DNA from: Setoptus koraiensis
Taxonomy: Eukaryota; Arthropoda
Assembly (NCBI GenBank): GCA_048013815.1
Contig: CM106586.1
Coordinates: forward strand, 17,608,001-17,672,000
Direction of reading: 5' to 3'
DNA: 64,000 nucleotides
In this document: positions 23,106-33,432 of the stretch, in pieces
Layout: each line of letters opens with the position of its first letter
Position numbering within the stretch: the stretch's first letter is position 1
The notes under the pieces: generated by a model
Told to the model about the DNA's origin: nothing
Database searches by the model: none
What the model saw: only the letters and a program-made list of their open reading frames with translations
Made by a program: the position numbers and the translations under genes

Positions 23106-24250
23106 GAAGCCAGCACAACAAAACGGAAGCCCACATACCGTTACAGGCTGGCAGGCACAAGTGCGGCCCGTTTGCGCATGCAACAAGTGCAAACAAACCA
23201 ATTGGCCAGCTGACCAGTTGAACATGAAATGTCCGCATCATTTGTTTATTTATACCCACTGACAAGCCAGTCAGCTGATACATGCATTTGCTGGTATGTA
23301 ACAGTAGTGATTTGACCGACTTTGGTTATTTATATTATTATTGGTTGTTATATTGTTTGTGCAAACAGTTGGTTGGTCATTCGTTGTCAACTGTGAGACA
23401 CAAAATGCAACCCCAGTTGCGCAACTATGACAACAATCGCGCTTACACTGGTCGTATGACACCAATCGCGCGGAGGTGGCAACCACACTCTCTCACCCTT
23501 TGCAATTGTTGATTGTTTGCTCGGTTCCTTGGCACTTGTTGCGTTTGTTTGCTCTTGCCACTCGCTTGACCAGCGCAAATTAAACGCCCACTGCACTCCT
23601 CCGATCATCCGGCGAGCTTGCCAAACAGGCCAAACAAACACACAACCAGTGACAATTGCACCGGTCGCTCATTATTACTGTGAGCTCATAATTGAGTGAC
23701 TTGTGGTTGTTGTTGTTGTTGTCGTTGATGCTCGCTAACTAGCGCTCGCTGCCGACACCTGTCGTGCGATTACGCAACCAAACAGTCGACATAGTGATAC
23801 ACTCTTGTGATATACGAGCGTCACTATATCGACACGATGCTATCGCTGTATCAGTGAGAGTCGCTTTAGGTCTTGCTCGTTTGAGTATTCGTCTCATCCG
23901 AGCCATGCGATGATTATTCATTCTATCCGAGTTATGTAACAATAGGCTATGAGATCAATCAACCAACCTGATTAGTTGCCATCAGGCCACAACACACACT
24001 GTGCTGCTACACATCTGCTCATAGGCACACAACGTTCGAATGGCTCTCGTGTGCCAAAATTGTGTTATGTAAGAAGGCAATCTGGCTCAGCACGTTATGT
24101 GTGCTCTGGCACAACCTGTGCCGGTGCACAATGTACTGTTGCCGAATCAACAGTCTCCATCTATTGATAGCGGATCTATCTATTATCCATCTATTTATAT
24201 CTGCAGCAGAAGATAAAATGTACCCCATCTCGACGGTGTCTGCTCTCGTC

Positions 24251-25364
24251 GATCGGTAAACAAAACTCAAAAGGGCCGCTTTGGTTATGATGATTCATGA
24301 TTATTGAGTCTGGTAAACTCGTTGGCCATTATTAGTGCGGCATTGTTGCGACGCCTACAGCCTGCAAAATGCAACTCGACACTCGCAAACTTAAGCAAAC
24401 TGTGAACATAATGAAAAGCGTCGGATCTATTCGACAGTGTTTAGAACAATGGACTTGACACTATGTAGTGAACGGAAGTGATGGGTGGAGATTTGCATGA
24501 ATATTGCTAGAGCGAAGCAAAAGATAAGGAAGCTCATGGGGCTTGAAGAGTAAAAGTTTCGTTCAAAAGGACGCATAGGGTGCTCTGTTGCATTGCAAAA
24601 CTGTGTATGGACAGCCGAGGAGAGCCCTACAGGAGAATTTCAGAACTGTCTGGTGATTTATGGGCCTGGTGCAGCCGTTAACGAAACAAAACTCTACCTG
24701 TGTGTAGAAGAGTTAATTATATATATGTTATTACACGTAATTGTTTATTTGTTATAGTTCGACGTATAACTCGCGGGTTGGTTGTTATCGGCGTGCTCAC
24801 AAACGACCATCGGGTAAAATATTTGTGCGCTCGCTCGACCCCACCATCAACAGTCGGGTAGGCCACTGAATGTATATTTGAACTTTGTTCGAGGGACCCC
24901 ATTTTTGTCCTGAGGACCGGCCGGGTGGATAGCGAAAAAATTGGACGACAAGCGGACGTTTTTGCTTTAATCGAAACGTCCAAACAACTTCGAAATGGAG
25001 CCGGCTCGTGACGAGCCCGACTGTCCCATGCACGCCCACTCTACCCCGGGAATGCCCGGGAGAGTGCGCAGACAGACGAAAAAAATTTAATTTGTTTACG
25101 ATGAGTCATCATATAAACATTTATTAGGTGCATGTTTATGTATCGGTATGTATCGACGAGATAATCAGTTTGTCTGTTGGATAACACAAAGTTGACACAA
25201 ACAAAGAGAGAGAGAGAAATATCCGTTGAGCTGTTCAGTCAACATCAACGGCTCACGCAAATGGACACAATTTTTTACAAAGCTTGGTTTTAATATTACT
25301 GTAACAGATTTTATTATTAATTTGTCTTTTATCGCGATAGTCCAGCCAGTCCGGCAGCAAGACA
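24251..25364. other. Transition and Argonaute upstream region with serial hairpins
   Basis: No gene recognised. Composition shifts from the CpG-rich island to AT-richer DNA near 24.25 kb. Between 24.9 and 25.07 kb several hairpins follow one another: GTCCTGAGGAC (24907-24917), GGACGTTT/AAACGTCC (24954-24981), GGCTCGTGACGAGCC (25003-25017) and CACTCT...CCCGGG/CCCGGG...AGAGTG (25037-25066). A pyrimidine-rich tract ending in ATAG at 25340 looks like a possible 3' splice acceptor 24 bp before the Argonaute ATG, so this stretch may contain a 5' UTR intron. Two minus-strand open frames (24717-25039) show no domain. Confidence 0.5.
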
Positions 25365-28300
25365 ATGGACCAATCGCAGAATCAGCAACAAGGCTCCAAA
25401 AAAGGGGGCCCGCGCCAGAAGAAGCAGCAGCAACAACAGCAACAACAACAGCAACAACAGCAGCGACAACAACCACAACAGCAACAACAACCAAAGCAGC
25501 AGCAACAGCACCGGCAACAACAACAACAACAAACTCCGAGTGCACCCGATGAATGGGGTCCGGCCTTGCCGGCACAACCGGCACAATCGGGCCAACAAGC
25601 ACCAGGTGCTCCGACCCAGTCCAAGCTAGTTTGGGGTAAGCCACAGCAAGCTCAGCCCCTGCCGCAGCCTGCTCAGGTCCAACCGACACAACCGGCACAA
25701 ACGGGCCAACAAGCACCAGCTGCTCCGACTCAGCCCAAGCAAGTTTGGGGTAAGCCGCAGCTAGCTCAGGTCCAACCGACACAAACTGAAACATCAGCTT
25801 TGGGAAAGCCACAGCAAGCTCAGCCTCTGCAGCAGCAAGCTCAGGTCCAACCGGCACAAGCGGCACCACCAGCTGGACCGTCAAAGAAGAACAAGGGCCC
25901 CAAAAAACCTTCTGAGCAATCCAACTCCATAGACTCGCTCTCAAGCAAATTGAGTGGGTCTCTTTCCATGAAGCGATTTCCACCTAGACCTCAAAAGGCG
26001 GGCGTGAAAGGTAGAGAGGTCAAGCTCATCGTCAATTTGTTCAAACTAGCATTTAATAGCGATAGGCCCCTTAGAAAATATCATGTCATGATTGTTCCGC
26101 CGGCAAGGGAAGAGAGAGCTGGAGATGCTGAGAGATCAGGATCTAAGCCAGCAGTCCAAGAAACTGACACAGAGGTCACCAAAAAGATTCCTCAACAGAT
26201 CAGAAGACAATTGATTCATGGAGCACTTGAGACCTGGGCTAAGAGCACTGGCACCAAAAAAGTAGACCAGATAAAAAACAAATACGTTTATGATGGAATT
26301 GCTACCATTTATACCATTGTGAATTTATTTGGCGAGACCGAATCTACTAATAACAATTGGTTTGAGACTGTTGTTGCACATCACGAAATGACATTTACTG
26401 ATAGAGGAGCAGAGACTTTGCCTCGTAGTTACACACTTAAAATAGGTTACAAACAAAAGGATGGCTCTGTCGTTAACTTGAAAACACTTGAGGACTATTG
26501 TAGCGGAAAAATGCTCGCCATTGAGGACATCCAACCAAGTCTACAAGCGTTGAATATACTGATCAACTTTAACATGTCCTCTTCTGGCAAGTATGTCTGT
26601 ATTGGTAGCAATATGTACAATCCTACAAATGCTGACTATTACTTGGGCAATGGACTCAGAATGAATAATGGCTTCTATATAAGTGTGCGACCCACCAAAT
26701 GCGGCATGGTTCTAAATGTGGCCAATTCATCAACTGCCTTCTATGAAGAAATGTCATTAGTAGATTTGTTTCGCAAAAGAGTAGAAACCAAGTTAAGAAA
26801 AAACGTCTCCCTAGAAGAAGCAATTGCCCACGGCGAAAGAGACGGGAGTGTCTGGGAAATGTTCGAAAAGGACATTAAACAAAAGCAAATCGAGGCACGA
26901 CATAGAAGTTATCCCGGTTCGAACGGTGCAATGCATTACAGAAAATACCGCATTCTTGGCCTCAACAAAACTAATCCATCGACACAGAAATTTACATTAA
27001 TTGACCGAGCTACAAATACAACAAATGAAGTCACTGTGGCTAAATACTTCCAGGATACATACAAAGTTAGGTTGAATTATCCCCAGTTGAAATGTATAAA
27101 AGCTGGAAGTCCGGGGAAATCGATAGACTTGCCAATGGAAGTATGTTGGTTAATTGACAAACAAGTTTGTCGCCGAAAGCTGGACCCTAAAGAAACCAGT
27201 GAGTTTATAAAGCAAGCTGCAACAAAACCAGACAAGCACTTCGAAAAAATTGAAAAGAACGCTAAGAGTATTCGAGGCAGTGGTCAGGAAATCTACAAGA
27301 CATTTGGGATTGATATTGATGCTAAGCCAATGTGCGTCAAAGGTAGAGAACTTGATCCAACATATCTTAAGGGAAATAGAATGATAATCAAACCCTCGGA
27401 TGGAGTTTACAGTATCAGGAATGCAAAATTTTTCAAGCCTGTTACGGTTTCAAATTGGTTATTGGCATTTTGCATTCCAGCTTACCAGGATCGCGACATG
27501 CCCTCTGCTAAGTACAACCATTACTGTGTTGAATTCGCTAAATCCTACATTAACAGTGCAAAAGCGTTGGGTATTACAATAGGAACCCCCCAAATAGCCG
27601 AGTTAAATAAAGATTATTGGGCCAAAGAACCTTATTGGAGAGAAACATTTTTCCCGCTTCTGGAACAGAAGAAGCTGCAATACGTTCTTATCGTCCTACC
27701 AGAGCAAGCTCCAGATTGGCTTTACCAGACAATCAAGTTTGCTGAGGCCAACTCAGCTGTGAAGTTGAAAGGGAACTTTGTCAAGACGCAGTGCTTGAAG
27801 CATGTAAATTTCAAGAAAGGATTAGGTCTATCGTATACAGGACGTCCTGATCAATCGCTGATGACGAATCTATGGTTGAAGGCTAACGAGAAGCTTGGCG
27901 GAAGTAACTTCACCCTAGAAGCCAGCAAAACACCTGGCATGTTTGACAAAAATAATTTGTATGTTGGCATTGATGTGAGTCATCCAGCGCCCGGAGATGC
28001 CTTATGTCGATCTGTTGTAGCTGCCGTTGGTATGTGGGATATTACAGACAAAGTTGGATATCACACTGTATTAAAAGTCCAGGAGACTAGGAATGAGTCA
28101 ACCACTCAGCAAGTTACTATTGAGCATGTAGATAAGGCTGCTGAGATGCTAGCATCTATCGTAGAGTCCTACAAGGCAGCCAAGAAGTCTTATCCAAATC
28201 ATATATTGATTTTGAGAGATGGTGTATCCGAGGGTCAGTTCAATATTGTCCACCATCTTGAGCTTAATAAGATATTGACCTATGCCAGCAAACTGCCGGG

Positions 28301-28781
28301 AGCCACCAAACCCAAAGTCACCTACGTTGTTGTGCAAAAGCGTCACAAGATTCGTTTCAAACTTGAGAAACGCTCAGAAAGGGACAAAGATGACAATATC
28401 CATCCAGGAACAGTTGTGGACCAGGATGTTATTCATCCGACAGACCATGATTTCTATCTGGCACCTCACAAGGCAATCCAGGGAACTAGTCGACCGGCGC
28501 ACTACTACGCCCTGTATGATGAAAAAAATTACTCGCAGGATGATCTCCAAGAGATTAGTCACGCATTATGTTACCTGTCTCCACGCTGCACCCGGGCAAT
28601 ATCTATTCCTGCCCCAGTATATTTGGCCGATTTGGCGGCTGAGAGAGGCCGTAATTTGGTTATAGCATGGGCACTTCGTGTCACTAGTAAAGCAAAGGGA
28701 TCGCGCGAGAACATCAATGATCTCAACAAATTCTTTGGCAATTTGCCTTCGGAGTATTTGAATGAGCTCTTCTACAACTAG
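25365..28781 (+). CDS. AGO2: Argonaute protein, AGO2-like (siRNA class)
   Basis: A complete, intronless 1138-residue Argonaute, the slicer component of an RNA-silencing complex. Residues 1-190 are low complexity: a polyQ tract (about 22-55), then three copies of a Q/P/A-rich block with WG dipeptides at W64, W90 and W128. The Argonaute N domain begins near 204 (FPPRP), PAZ lies about 465-610 and contains IDLPMEVC, and MID plus PIWI run from about 745 to the end. PIWI catalytic residues are D870 (GIDVSHP), the likely Glu finger E911, D952 (RDGVSEGQF) and D1089 (LADLAAE), where animal Argonautes usually have His. The Q-rich N-terminus and divergence from Ago1 favour arthropod Ago2. The ATG has a good context (GACAATGG); an in-frame TAG lies at 25338, just before a possible splice acceptor, so extra N-terminal residues from an upstream exon cannot be excluded. 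Confidence 0.93.
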   Translation: MDQSQNQQQGSKKGGPRQKKQQQQQQQQQQQQQRQQPQQQQQPKQQQQHRQQQQQQTPSAPDEWGPALPAQPAQSGQQAPGAPTQSKLVWGKPQQAQPLPQPAQVQPTQPAQTGQQAPAAPTQPKQVWGKPQLAQVQPTQTETSALGKPQQAQPLQQQAQVQPAQAAPPAGPSKKNKGPKKPSEQSNSIDSLSSKLSGSLSMKRFPPRPQKAGVKGREVKLIVNLFKLAFNSDRPLRKYHVMIVPPAREERAGDAERSGSKPAVQETDTEVTKKIPQQIRRQLIHGALETWAKSTGTKKVDQIKNKYVYDGIATIYTIVNLFGETESTNNNWFETVVAHHEMTFTDRGAETLPRSYTLKIGYKQKDGSVVNLKTLEDYCSGKMLAIEDIQPSLQALNILINFNMSSSGKYVCIGSNMYNPTNADYYLGNGLRMNNGFYISVRPTKCGMVLNVANSSTAFYEEMSLVDLFRKRVETKLRKNVSLEEAIAHGERDGSVWEMFEKDIKQKQIEARHRSYPGSNGAMHYRKYRILGLNKTNPSTQKFTLIDRATNTTNEVTVAKYFQDTYKVRLNYPQLKCIKAGSPGKSIDLPMEVCWLIDKQVCRRKLDPKETSEFIKQAATKPDKHFEKIEKNAKSIRGSGQEIYKTFGIDIDAKPMCVKGRELDPTYLKGNRMIIKPSDGVYSIRNAKFFKPVTVSNWLLAFCIPAYQDRDMPSAKYNHYCVEFAKSYINSAKALGITIGTPQIAELNKDYWAKEPYWRETFFPLLEQKKLQYVLIVLPEQAPDWLYQTIKFAEANSAVKLKGNFVKTQCLKHVNFKKGLGLSYTGRPDQSLMTNLWLKANEKLGGSNFTLEASKTPGMFDKNNLYVGIDVSHPAPGDALCRSVVAAVGMWDITDKVGYHTVLKVQETRNESTTQQVTIEHVDKAAEMLASIVESYKAAKKSYPNHILILRDGVSEGQFNIVHHLELNKILTYASKLPGATKPKVTYVVVQKRHKIRFKLEKRSERDKDDNIHPGTVVDQDVIHPTDHDFYLAPHKAIQGTSRPAHYYALYDEKNYSQDDLQEISHALCYLSPRCTRAISIPAPVYLADLAAERGRNLVIAWALRVTSKAKGSRENINDLNKFFGNLPSEYLNELFYN

Positions 28782-29514
28782 TACAATATAACACATACAT
28801 GTACGCTGAAATTATGTGATTAAAATAATGTCCTTATCGCTGCTTACTACACTGTATCATTCAAATACCTGAGCTTTGTTCTTTTTTCAATGCACACAAA
28901 ATTCATTGAATGTGTGTTCATTTAGACAGAAGCCTTCGATCAAGCCTATTGTTCGAATCAGCTGACTGGGTAAATCAAATGTAAACACCTGCATGTGTTC
29001 CTGTGGTTTATAAGGGTAGCCATACAGATTGTGGTGCATTAGAATTGTATCCAGTATATTATTCCGATAACATTTCAGTATTATGAGAACGAGTGATTTA
29101 TCCTCTCACCGAGAGAAATGAACATCAACACTGGCTGATGAGTTCTCACCAAACATTTAATTTCATTTTGAAACAACGACCCAGTTTTAACTAGCTAACA
29201 AACAGACAGGTAACGACGGTTATGTGAACCAAGGCAACCAATGAAATTGTTGTTGTTCACAAGCTCCGAATTAGGTGTTGCCCTAACGAACGTCCAACAG
29301 TATTCATCAGTAACACACAAAATCATTAATCCACAGTCAGTAAAATAATAATTGTTGACAGTAGAAACGCGACATTTATCTGGGTCGTTGAACATTTCAT
29401 TCAATCGTGGATCGTTATAATAAATTTAGGGATTCGTCGTCGTCACACAAACGTGTTGTCAATGACTTATCCGAATTATCCATCCATCAGCAAGATGACA
29501 AGCCTACACTCTCA
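28782..29514. other. Intergenic region between Argonaute and CYLD
   Basis: AT-rich non-coding sequence with no recognisable gene or canonical AATAAA just after the Argonaute stop. It holds the Argonaute 3' UTR and the CYLD promoter or upstream exon. The part from 29392 to 29514 is in frame with CYLD but begins without an ATG. Confidence 0.6.
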
Positions 29515-31322
29515 ATGAATGAACGAATTGTATGGATTAGCGATAATGGACCCGAATACGGTTACGTTCGTTGGTTGGGCAAATTGCCCGACATCGGTCA
29601 GGATTGGATGGCCGGCGTAGAATTTGACAATCCAGTTGGCTCAGGGACAGGCTTGTATAAGGAACACCAATTGTTTGAAACTCAAATGAATCATGCCTCA
29701 CTTGTGCCTATCATAGGATTAATGAAGGCTTCGGACTTTGATGAGGCGCCCGATCCACCCGTACGCACAACATCTATTAATCTTATAGACAATCCAACAA
29801 ATATTAGTAAGAGCATGGAAACTTACAAGCATCAGATTTATCCCATCCTCAACGAGTCTAGTCTTATGGACGATGTGGACCAATTGGACCTAGTCGCTAG
29901 ACTCGACAGTCAACTGTCTGTCAAATCTGGCAGCAGAGAAGAAAACACAAACAATAGTTGTTCGACAAGAGACGATGATAGTTTAGTGCCTCATTCCAAA
30001 ATGATTGTCAACAACAATTTCAAGAATGCCTCTAACATACTCAAGAACGCTTTGGGAAAATCAAGAGGCATTCAGGGACACAATAACTCGTGCTATTTGG
30101 ATGCCACGCTCTTTGCTATGTTCTCGTCGACCAGTTTATTTGAATCATTACTCTATCGGCCCCGCACCCAACGTGATATTCCCGAATATGACGAGGTTCA
30201 ACGAGTCCTACGCGAAGAAATAGTTCGCCCATTGAGGGATGAGTATTTTGTTAGTGCCGATCAAGTTATGTTGCTCAGGACTCTTCTAGAGAGATCGTCA
30301 ACAGTTGAGGGCCTAACAAACGAGGAAAAGGACCCGGAGGAATTTCTCAATCTATTGTTGAATCAAATACTCAGAGCTGAACCTTACCTTAAATTAAGCT
30401 CAGGTTTGGAGTCATTCTTTTATCAGTTGATTGTCGACAAAGACGAAAGTATTGTACTACCAACTGTACAGGACTTATTTGATCAATCATTTTTGAACAG
30501 CACCATAAGACTGAGAGAAATACCACCCTGTTTACTTGTTCAGATGCCTCGCTTTGGCAGACAGTATAAAATGTATTCTAGAATTATTCCTAGCATGCAA
30601 CTCGATATAACCGATGTCTTGGAGTCAGTTCCACGGGCCTGCTGCCAATACAACAAAGACTGCGAAAATTTGGCACGATTTGAATGTAAGAGTTGCTTTG
30701 GCGAACGTAGTCACAGATTCAATACCAGATTATCAAATATTGCATTCTGCAATCCATGCTTTCAAGCGAAACATTTCAGTCGCTCGCATGCTACAGGTAT
30801 AGAGGATCATGACAAAAGCAAGACTGCTCTCAATAAAATGACTACAGAAGTCCAACAAAGATACTCGGCAAAATCAATATCTAGCAACAAAGATAAAGAA
30901 ATACCACGAATACATATGGATTTATTCGCAGTTTTGTGTATTGAAACCAGCCACTATGTTTGCTTTGTAAAATGTGGAAACAAGCCAGAATCTCCTTGGT
31001 GCTTCTTCGACAGTATGGCGGATCGTAAAGGTTTGTTAAATAGGCTATAGTGAGAGTTGACAAATCATACCAGTAACTTTCCCAAAACTATGTTTACTAA
31101 TATCGACATAACATCCATTCTTACTCAACAGGCGAACAAAATGGTTACAACATACCTGAAGTATCTCTTTTCGAAGACCTTCCATTTTGGCTCACAGACA
31201 AAGGCACGGCATACTTATTGAACCATCGTGATGACAAACTCTTACCCGAAATGGCGAGGCGGCTAATATGCGATGCTTACCTGTGTTTTTACCAGAGTCC
31301 TGATCTGCAAATGTACAGATGA
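29515..31322 (+). CDS. CYLD: Ubiquitin carboxyl-terminal hydrolase CYLD
   Basis: CYLD removes Lys63-linked and Met1-linked ubiquitin chains and restrains NF-kB/JNK signalling. Exons are 29515-31030 and 31132-31322, joined by a GT-AG intron whose splice restores SMADRKGEQNGYNIPEV, matching the vertebrate protein. From the ATG at 29515 the product is 568 residues: one CAP-Gly domain (about 12-65), a linker, then the USP domain with catalytic C193 (GHNNSCYLD), H480 (SHYVCF) and D499 (WCFFDSMAD). A Cys/His B-box-like insertion lies between them (CENLARFECKSC...CNPC). The frame stays open upstream to a stop at 29389 but has no ATG there; a splice acceptor at 29430 (TTTAG) could join an unseen first exon. 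Human CYLD has about 956 residues and three CAP-Gly domains, so this form is short. Confidence 0.92.
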
Positions 31323-31401
31323 TTTTGAAGAATTTAAGTTGAAAATCCAACTGGAGTGGTTGGAAATGTTCGTGGTTCAATTTTTTTTTTACCACTGACA
31401 G

Positions 31402-31407
31402 AATAAA
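31402..31407 (+). terminator. AATAAA polyadenylation signal of CYLD
   Basis: AATAAA lies about 80 bp after the CYLD stop codon, after a T-rich run. Confidence 0.7.
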
Positions 31408-32085
31408 ACTTCATATGTCTTCATCATTTCATTCACTGTTCCTTTGAGAACTTGAAAAGTTCAGACAAACTTCATTGCTTGAATCTCATGTGAGTTCGAT
31501 AGCCTCCCCGTACAGACTCACTTCAGTCACTATCGCTCCATTTCAGTTCGTAGCCAACAATGGTTTCAGCTCCGAAAGTGAAGCTGACAACTTGTGGACA
31601 GATCCATACCATTCCATAGCCCTCTACATAGGGCGAATTTCTTTCGATTGCACTTTAAAACTACGGTAGACGCATCGGCTTGCAGCCCCATTTCAGCAAG
31701 GTTGCTTGAATAGGGTAGTGCTATGCGTGATACAGATTAGATCATACTTCATCATCAGGATTTCTGCCTGGAAAGTGCACTGGAGAGTGGCTTCTCTTTT
31801 GACTGCGCGCAAACCTAACAAGTGTAAGTTGTTATTGTCGATGCTTTCGAGATAAACATGCTGAAAGAAAATGATCGACCCCCTGTCGCGCTTCCAGTTG
31901 CTAAAGCCGTGCCACGGTGAAATACAACAAAAATAATTATTATAATTAATTAATAATAATTTTGTTGAAACAATCAATATTTCAATTTGAAGACTCCATA
32001 GGATCATCACAATCAGATTGTCCAGTCAGAGATAATATAATCCATCATAGTTCTCGTAGGACACGCCATCTTATGCAATACTATA
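31408..32085. other. Intergenic region with a 17-bp-arm AT hairpin
   Basis: No gene recognised. At 31925-31967 CAACAAAA(T)AATTATTA faces TAATAATAATTTTGTTG as an imperfect inverted repeat. The right end is the promoter of the first F-box gene. Confidence 0.6.
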
Positions 32086-33432
32086 ATGTCCATAAATGAG
32101 ATACTAAACGATGATTGCCTTATCAATATATTTGCAAGACTGTCCTGCATTGATAGATGTCATTCTGCCCTTGTATGCAAGCGATGGTGTAGAATCATAA
32201 CGGAACACAATCGAATTGGTCACGTAGATATAAAACCATCAGCTGTTGACGATCCGAGTGTTTCAGAAGAATATATGAGAGCACGCCGATCTTATTGTAA
32301 ATCATTGAGTATAAATTTGGATGATTTGTCGATATATCATAAATACTTCAAGGCATTCTGGGAATTATTTGGCGCAGATCCCGATCTTATTGCCAAATTG
32401 AAGATAAGCCTTTCTAGCTTCAATAGGCGCGAATGTCATTGTACACTGCAACGGTTTGTATACGAGAAAGAAGTTCAGAAGAATTTCTCCAAAATTGAAA
32501 GTGTCCAGCTAGATTGGAATGGAAATCTTTGCATAGTGTTTCTGGCGGATCTTATTGGATCGTGTCCCACGATGAAGCATCTTAGAGTTAGTGGCGAGTC
32601 TTATCCTAGTCACATTTTTGGTGATCCGATGAGTCTACATGTCAAGTCAGGATCCTTGACCCATTTAGATCTATCAGGTTCATCTGGGACCTTCAAAGAG
32701 CTCATAAGGGACAACCAAGAGAGCTTGGTTAGCATATTAGGTAACAACGAAACTTACAAAGATCTACTGCTATGTCGACGAATGATTAAATTGCGTCACC
32801 TAAGCTTAATTATGATACAGCCAAGAAGTGAAGAAGAGGAACTATCACTGCCAAAGCTTATCCATCTAGAGAGCTTGAGCCTAGTAATGAACCACCTAGA
32901 GCTGAAGCCATTCAGTAATGGACTGTTGACAAAGATTATGAGTGTGTTGCCATTTAAGACAACTGACAACTCCGAGCAAATAATCTTCGTGGCTGCGGCA
33001 AAATCAATGTTAAAATATGTGATACACAATGAAAACCGCATCAAACGGCTCCGATTGGTACTTAATTGTGAAGAAGCTCCTTTAGATGACGATGAAGTCA
33101 TTATACTCGATCTATCTAATGTTCTAGAATTCATACAAGACTTTAAATCTCTCACTAGTTTCAGTTTAGTTGTTACATTAAGAGAAGAAACTTCATGCCA
33201 GAATGTTACCCTCTCTAGCGAGACAATGAATTGTCTGATATCATTAAGCCACTGTTTCAAGACTTTAAGACTGCCAATCAGATTTGGCCAGAACGTTGGC
33301 AAACTTAAATACATGCACACGCAGCTTAAGTTGAAGAATCGAAGCCTAACTCTGGAGATCATATCGGAAACCGTTTCGTTGGGAATCAATTCCCCAGATG
33401 GAAAATGGTCAAGCGATGCGAATGCATCGTGA
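32086..33432 (+). CDS. F-box protein, first of a tandem pair (3' end frameshifted)
   Basis: A 448-residue protein with an F-box at residues 3-45 (LNDDCLINIFARLSCIDRCH...VCKRW), which normally binds Skp1 in an SCF ubiquitin ligase. The remainder is Leu-rich with loosely repeated LxxL segments and probably serves as the substrate-binding part. It is homologous along its length to the gene at 34206-35681, down to SLGINS near the C-terminus. At about 33400 the frames part: this copy ends SPDGKWSSDANAS, while the continuation matching the sister (MVK...STQNIF) is in another frame at 33405-33540. This copy therefore has a small indel that truncates and changes its C-terminus. Function and target are unknown. 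Confidence 0.8.
   Translation: MSINEILNDDCLINIFARLSCIDRCHSALVCKRWCRIITEHNRIGHVDIKPSAVDDPSVSEEYMRARRSYCKSLSINLDDLSIYHKYFKAFWELFGADPDLIAKLKISLSSFNRRECHCTLQRFVYEKEVQKNFSKIESVQLDWNGNLCIVFLADLIGSCPTMKHLRVSGESYPSHIFGDPMSLHVKSGSLTHLDLSGSSGTFKELIRDNQESLVSILGNNETYKDLLLCRRMIKLRHLSLIMIQPRSEEEELSLPKLIHLESLSLVMNHLELKPFSNGLLTKIMSVLPFKTTDNSEQIIFVAAAKSMLKYVIHNENRIKRLRLVLNCEEAPLDDDEVIILDLSNVLEFIQDFKSLTSFSLVVTLREETSCQNVTLSSETMNCLISLSHCFKTLRLPIRFGQNVGKLKYMHTQLKLKNRSLTLEIISETVSLGINSPDGKWSSDANAS

Larger units (their letters stand above)
1..24250. other. Gene-free, CpG-rich, locally repetitive island
   Basis: I see no supportable gene here on either strand. Open frames are at most about 220 codons, carry no recognisable domain, and lie over trinucleotide runs or GC-rich tandem arrays. 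The DNA is made of short words (GCCGGCC, TTGCGCAAC, ATTACGTAAT, CACCTGT, CAGCTGAC, GCGAGC) re-used with small changes in local neighbourhoods, so each kilobase has its own motif set. No transposase, reverse transcriptase, terminal repeats, tRNA or rRNA was recognised. Similar microsatellites and an ACAGGT/ACCTGT inverted pair recur at 41.1-43.1 kb beside E2F, which argues that the island is native sequence. It could be intergenic, a long non-coding transcript, or a distant 5' intron of the Argonaute gene; the sequence does not decide. Confidence 0.75.

Noticed and set aside
1-24250. Many open frames of 60-220 codons in the island
   Set aside because: They overlap on both strands, coincide with triplet or GC-rich repeats, lack domains and have low-complexity composition, so they are best explained as chance.
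1-24250. Transposon or viral element as the source of the island
   Set aside because: No polymerase, transposase, capsid or integrase motif and no long terminal repeat or long terminal inverted repeat was seen.
24717-25039. Minus-strand frames upstream of Argonaute
   Set aside because: Two overlapping frames without domain or homologue, lying over hairpin-rich DNA.
28945-28975. tRNA T-arm-like GTTCGAATC
   Set aside because: No acceptor stem or D- and anticodon arms can be placed around it.
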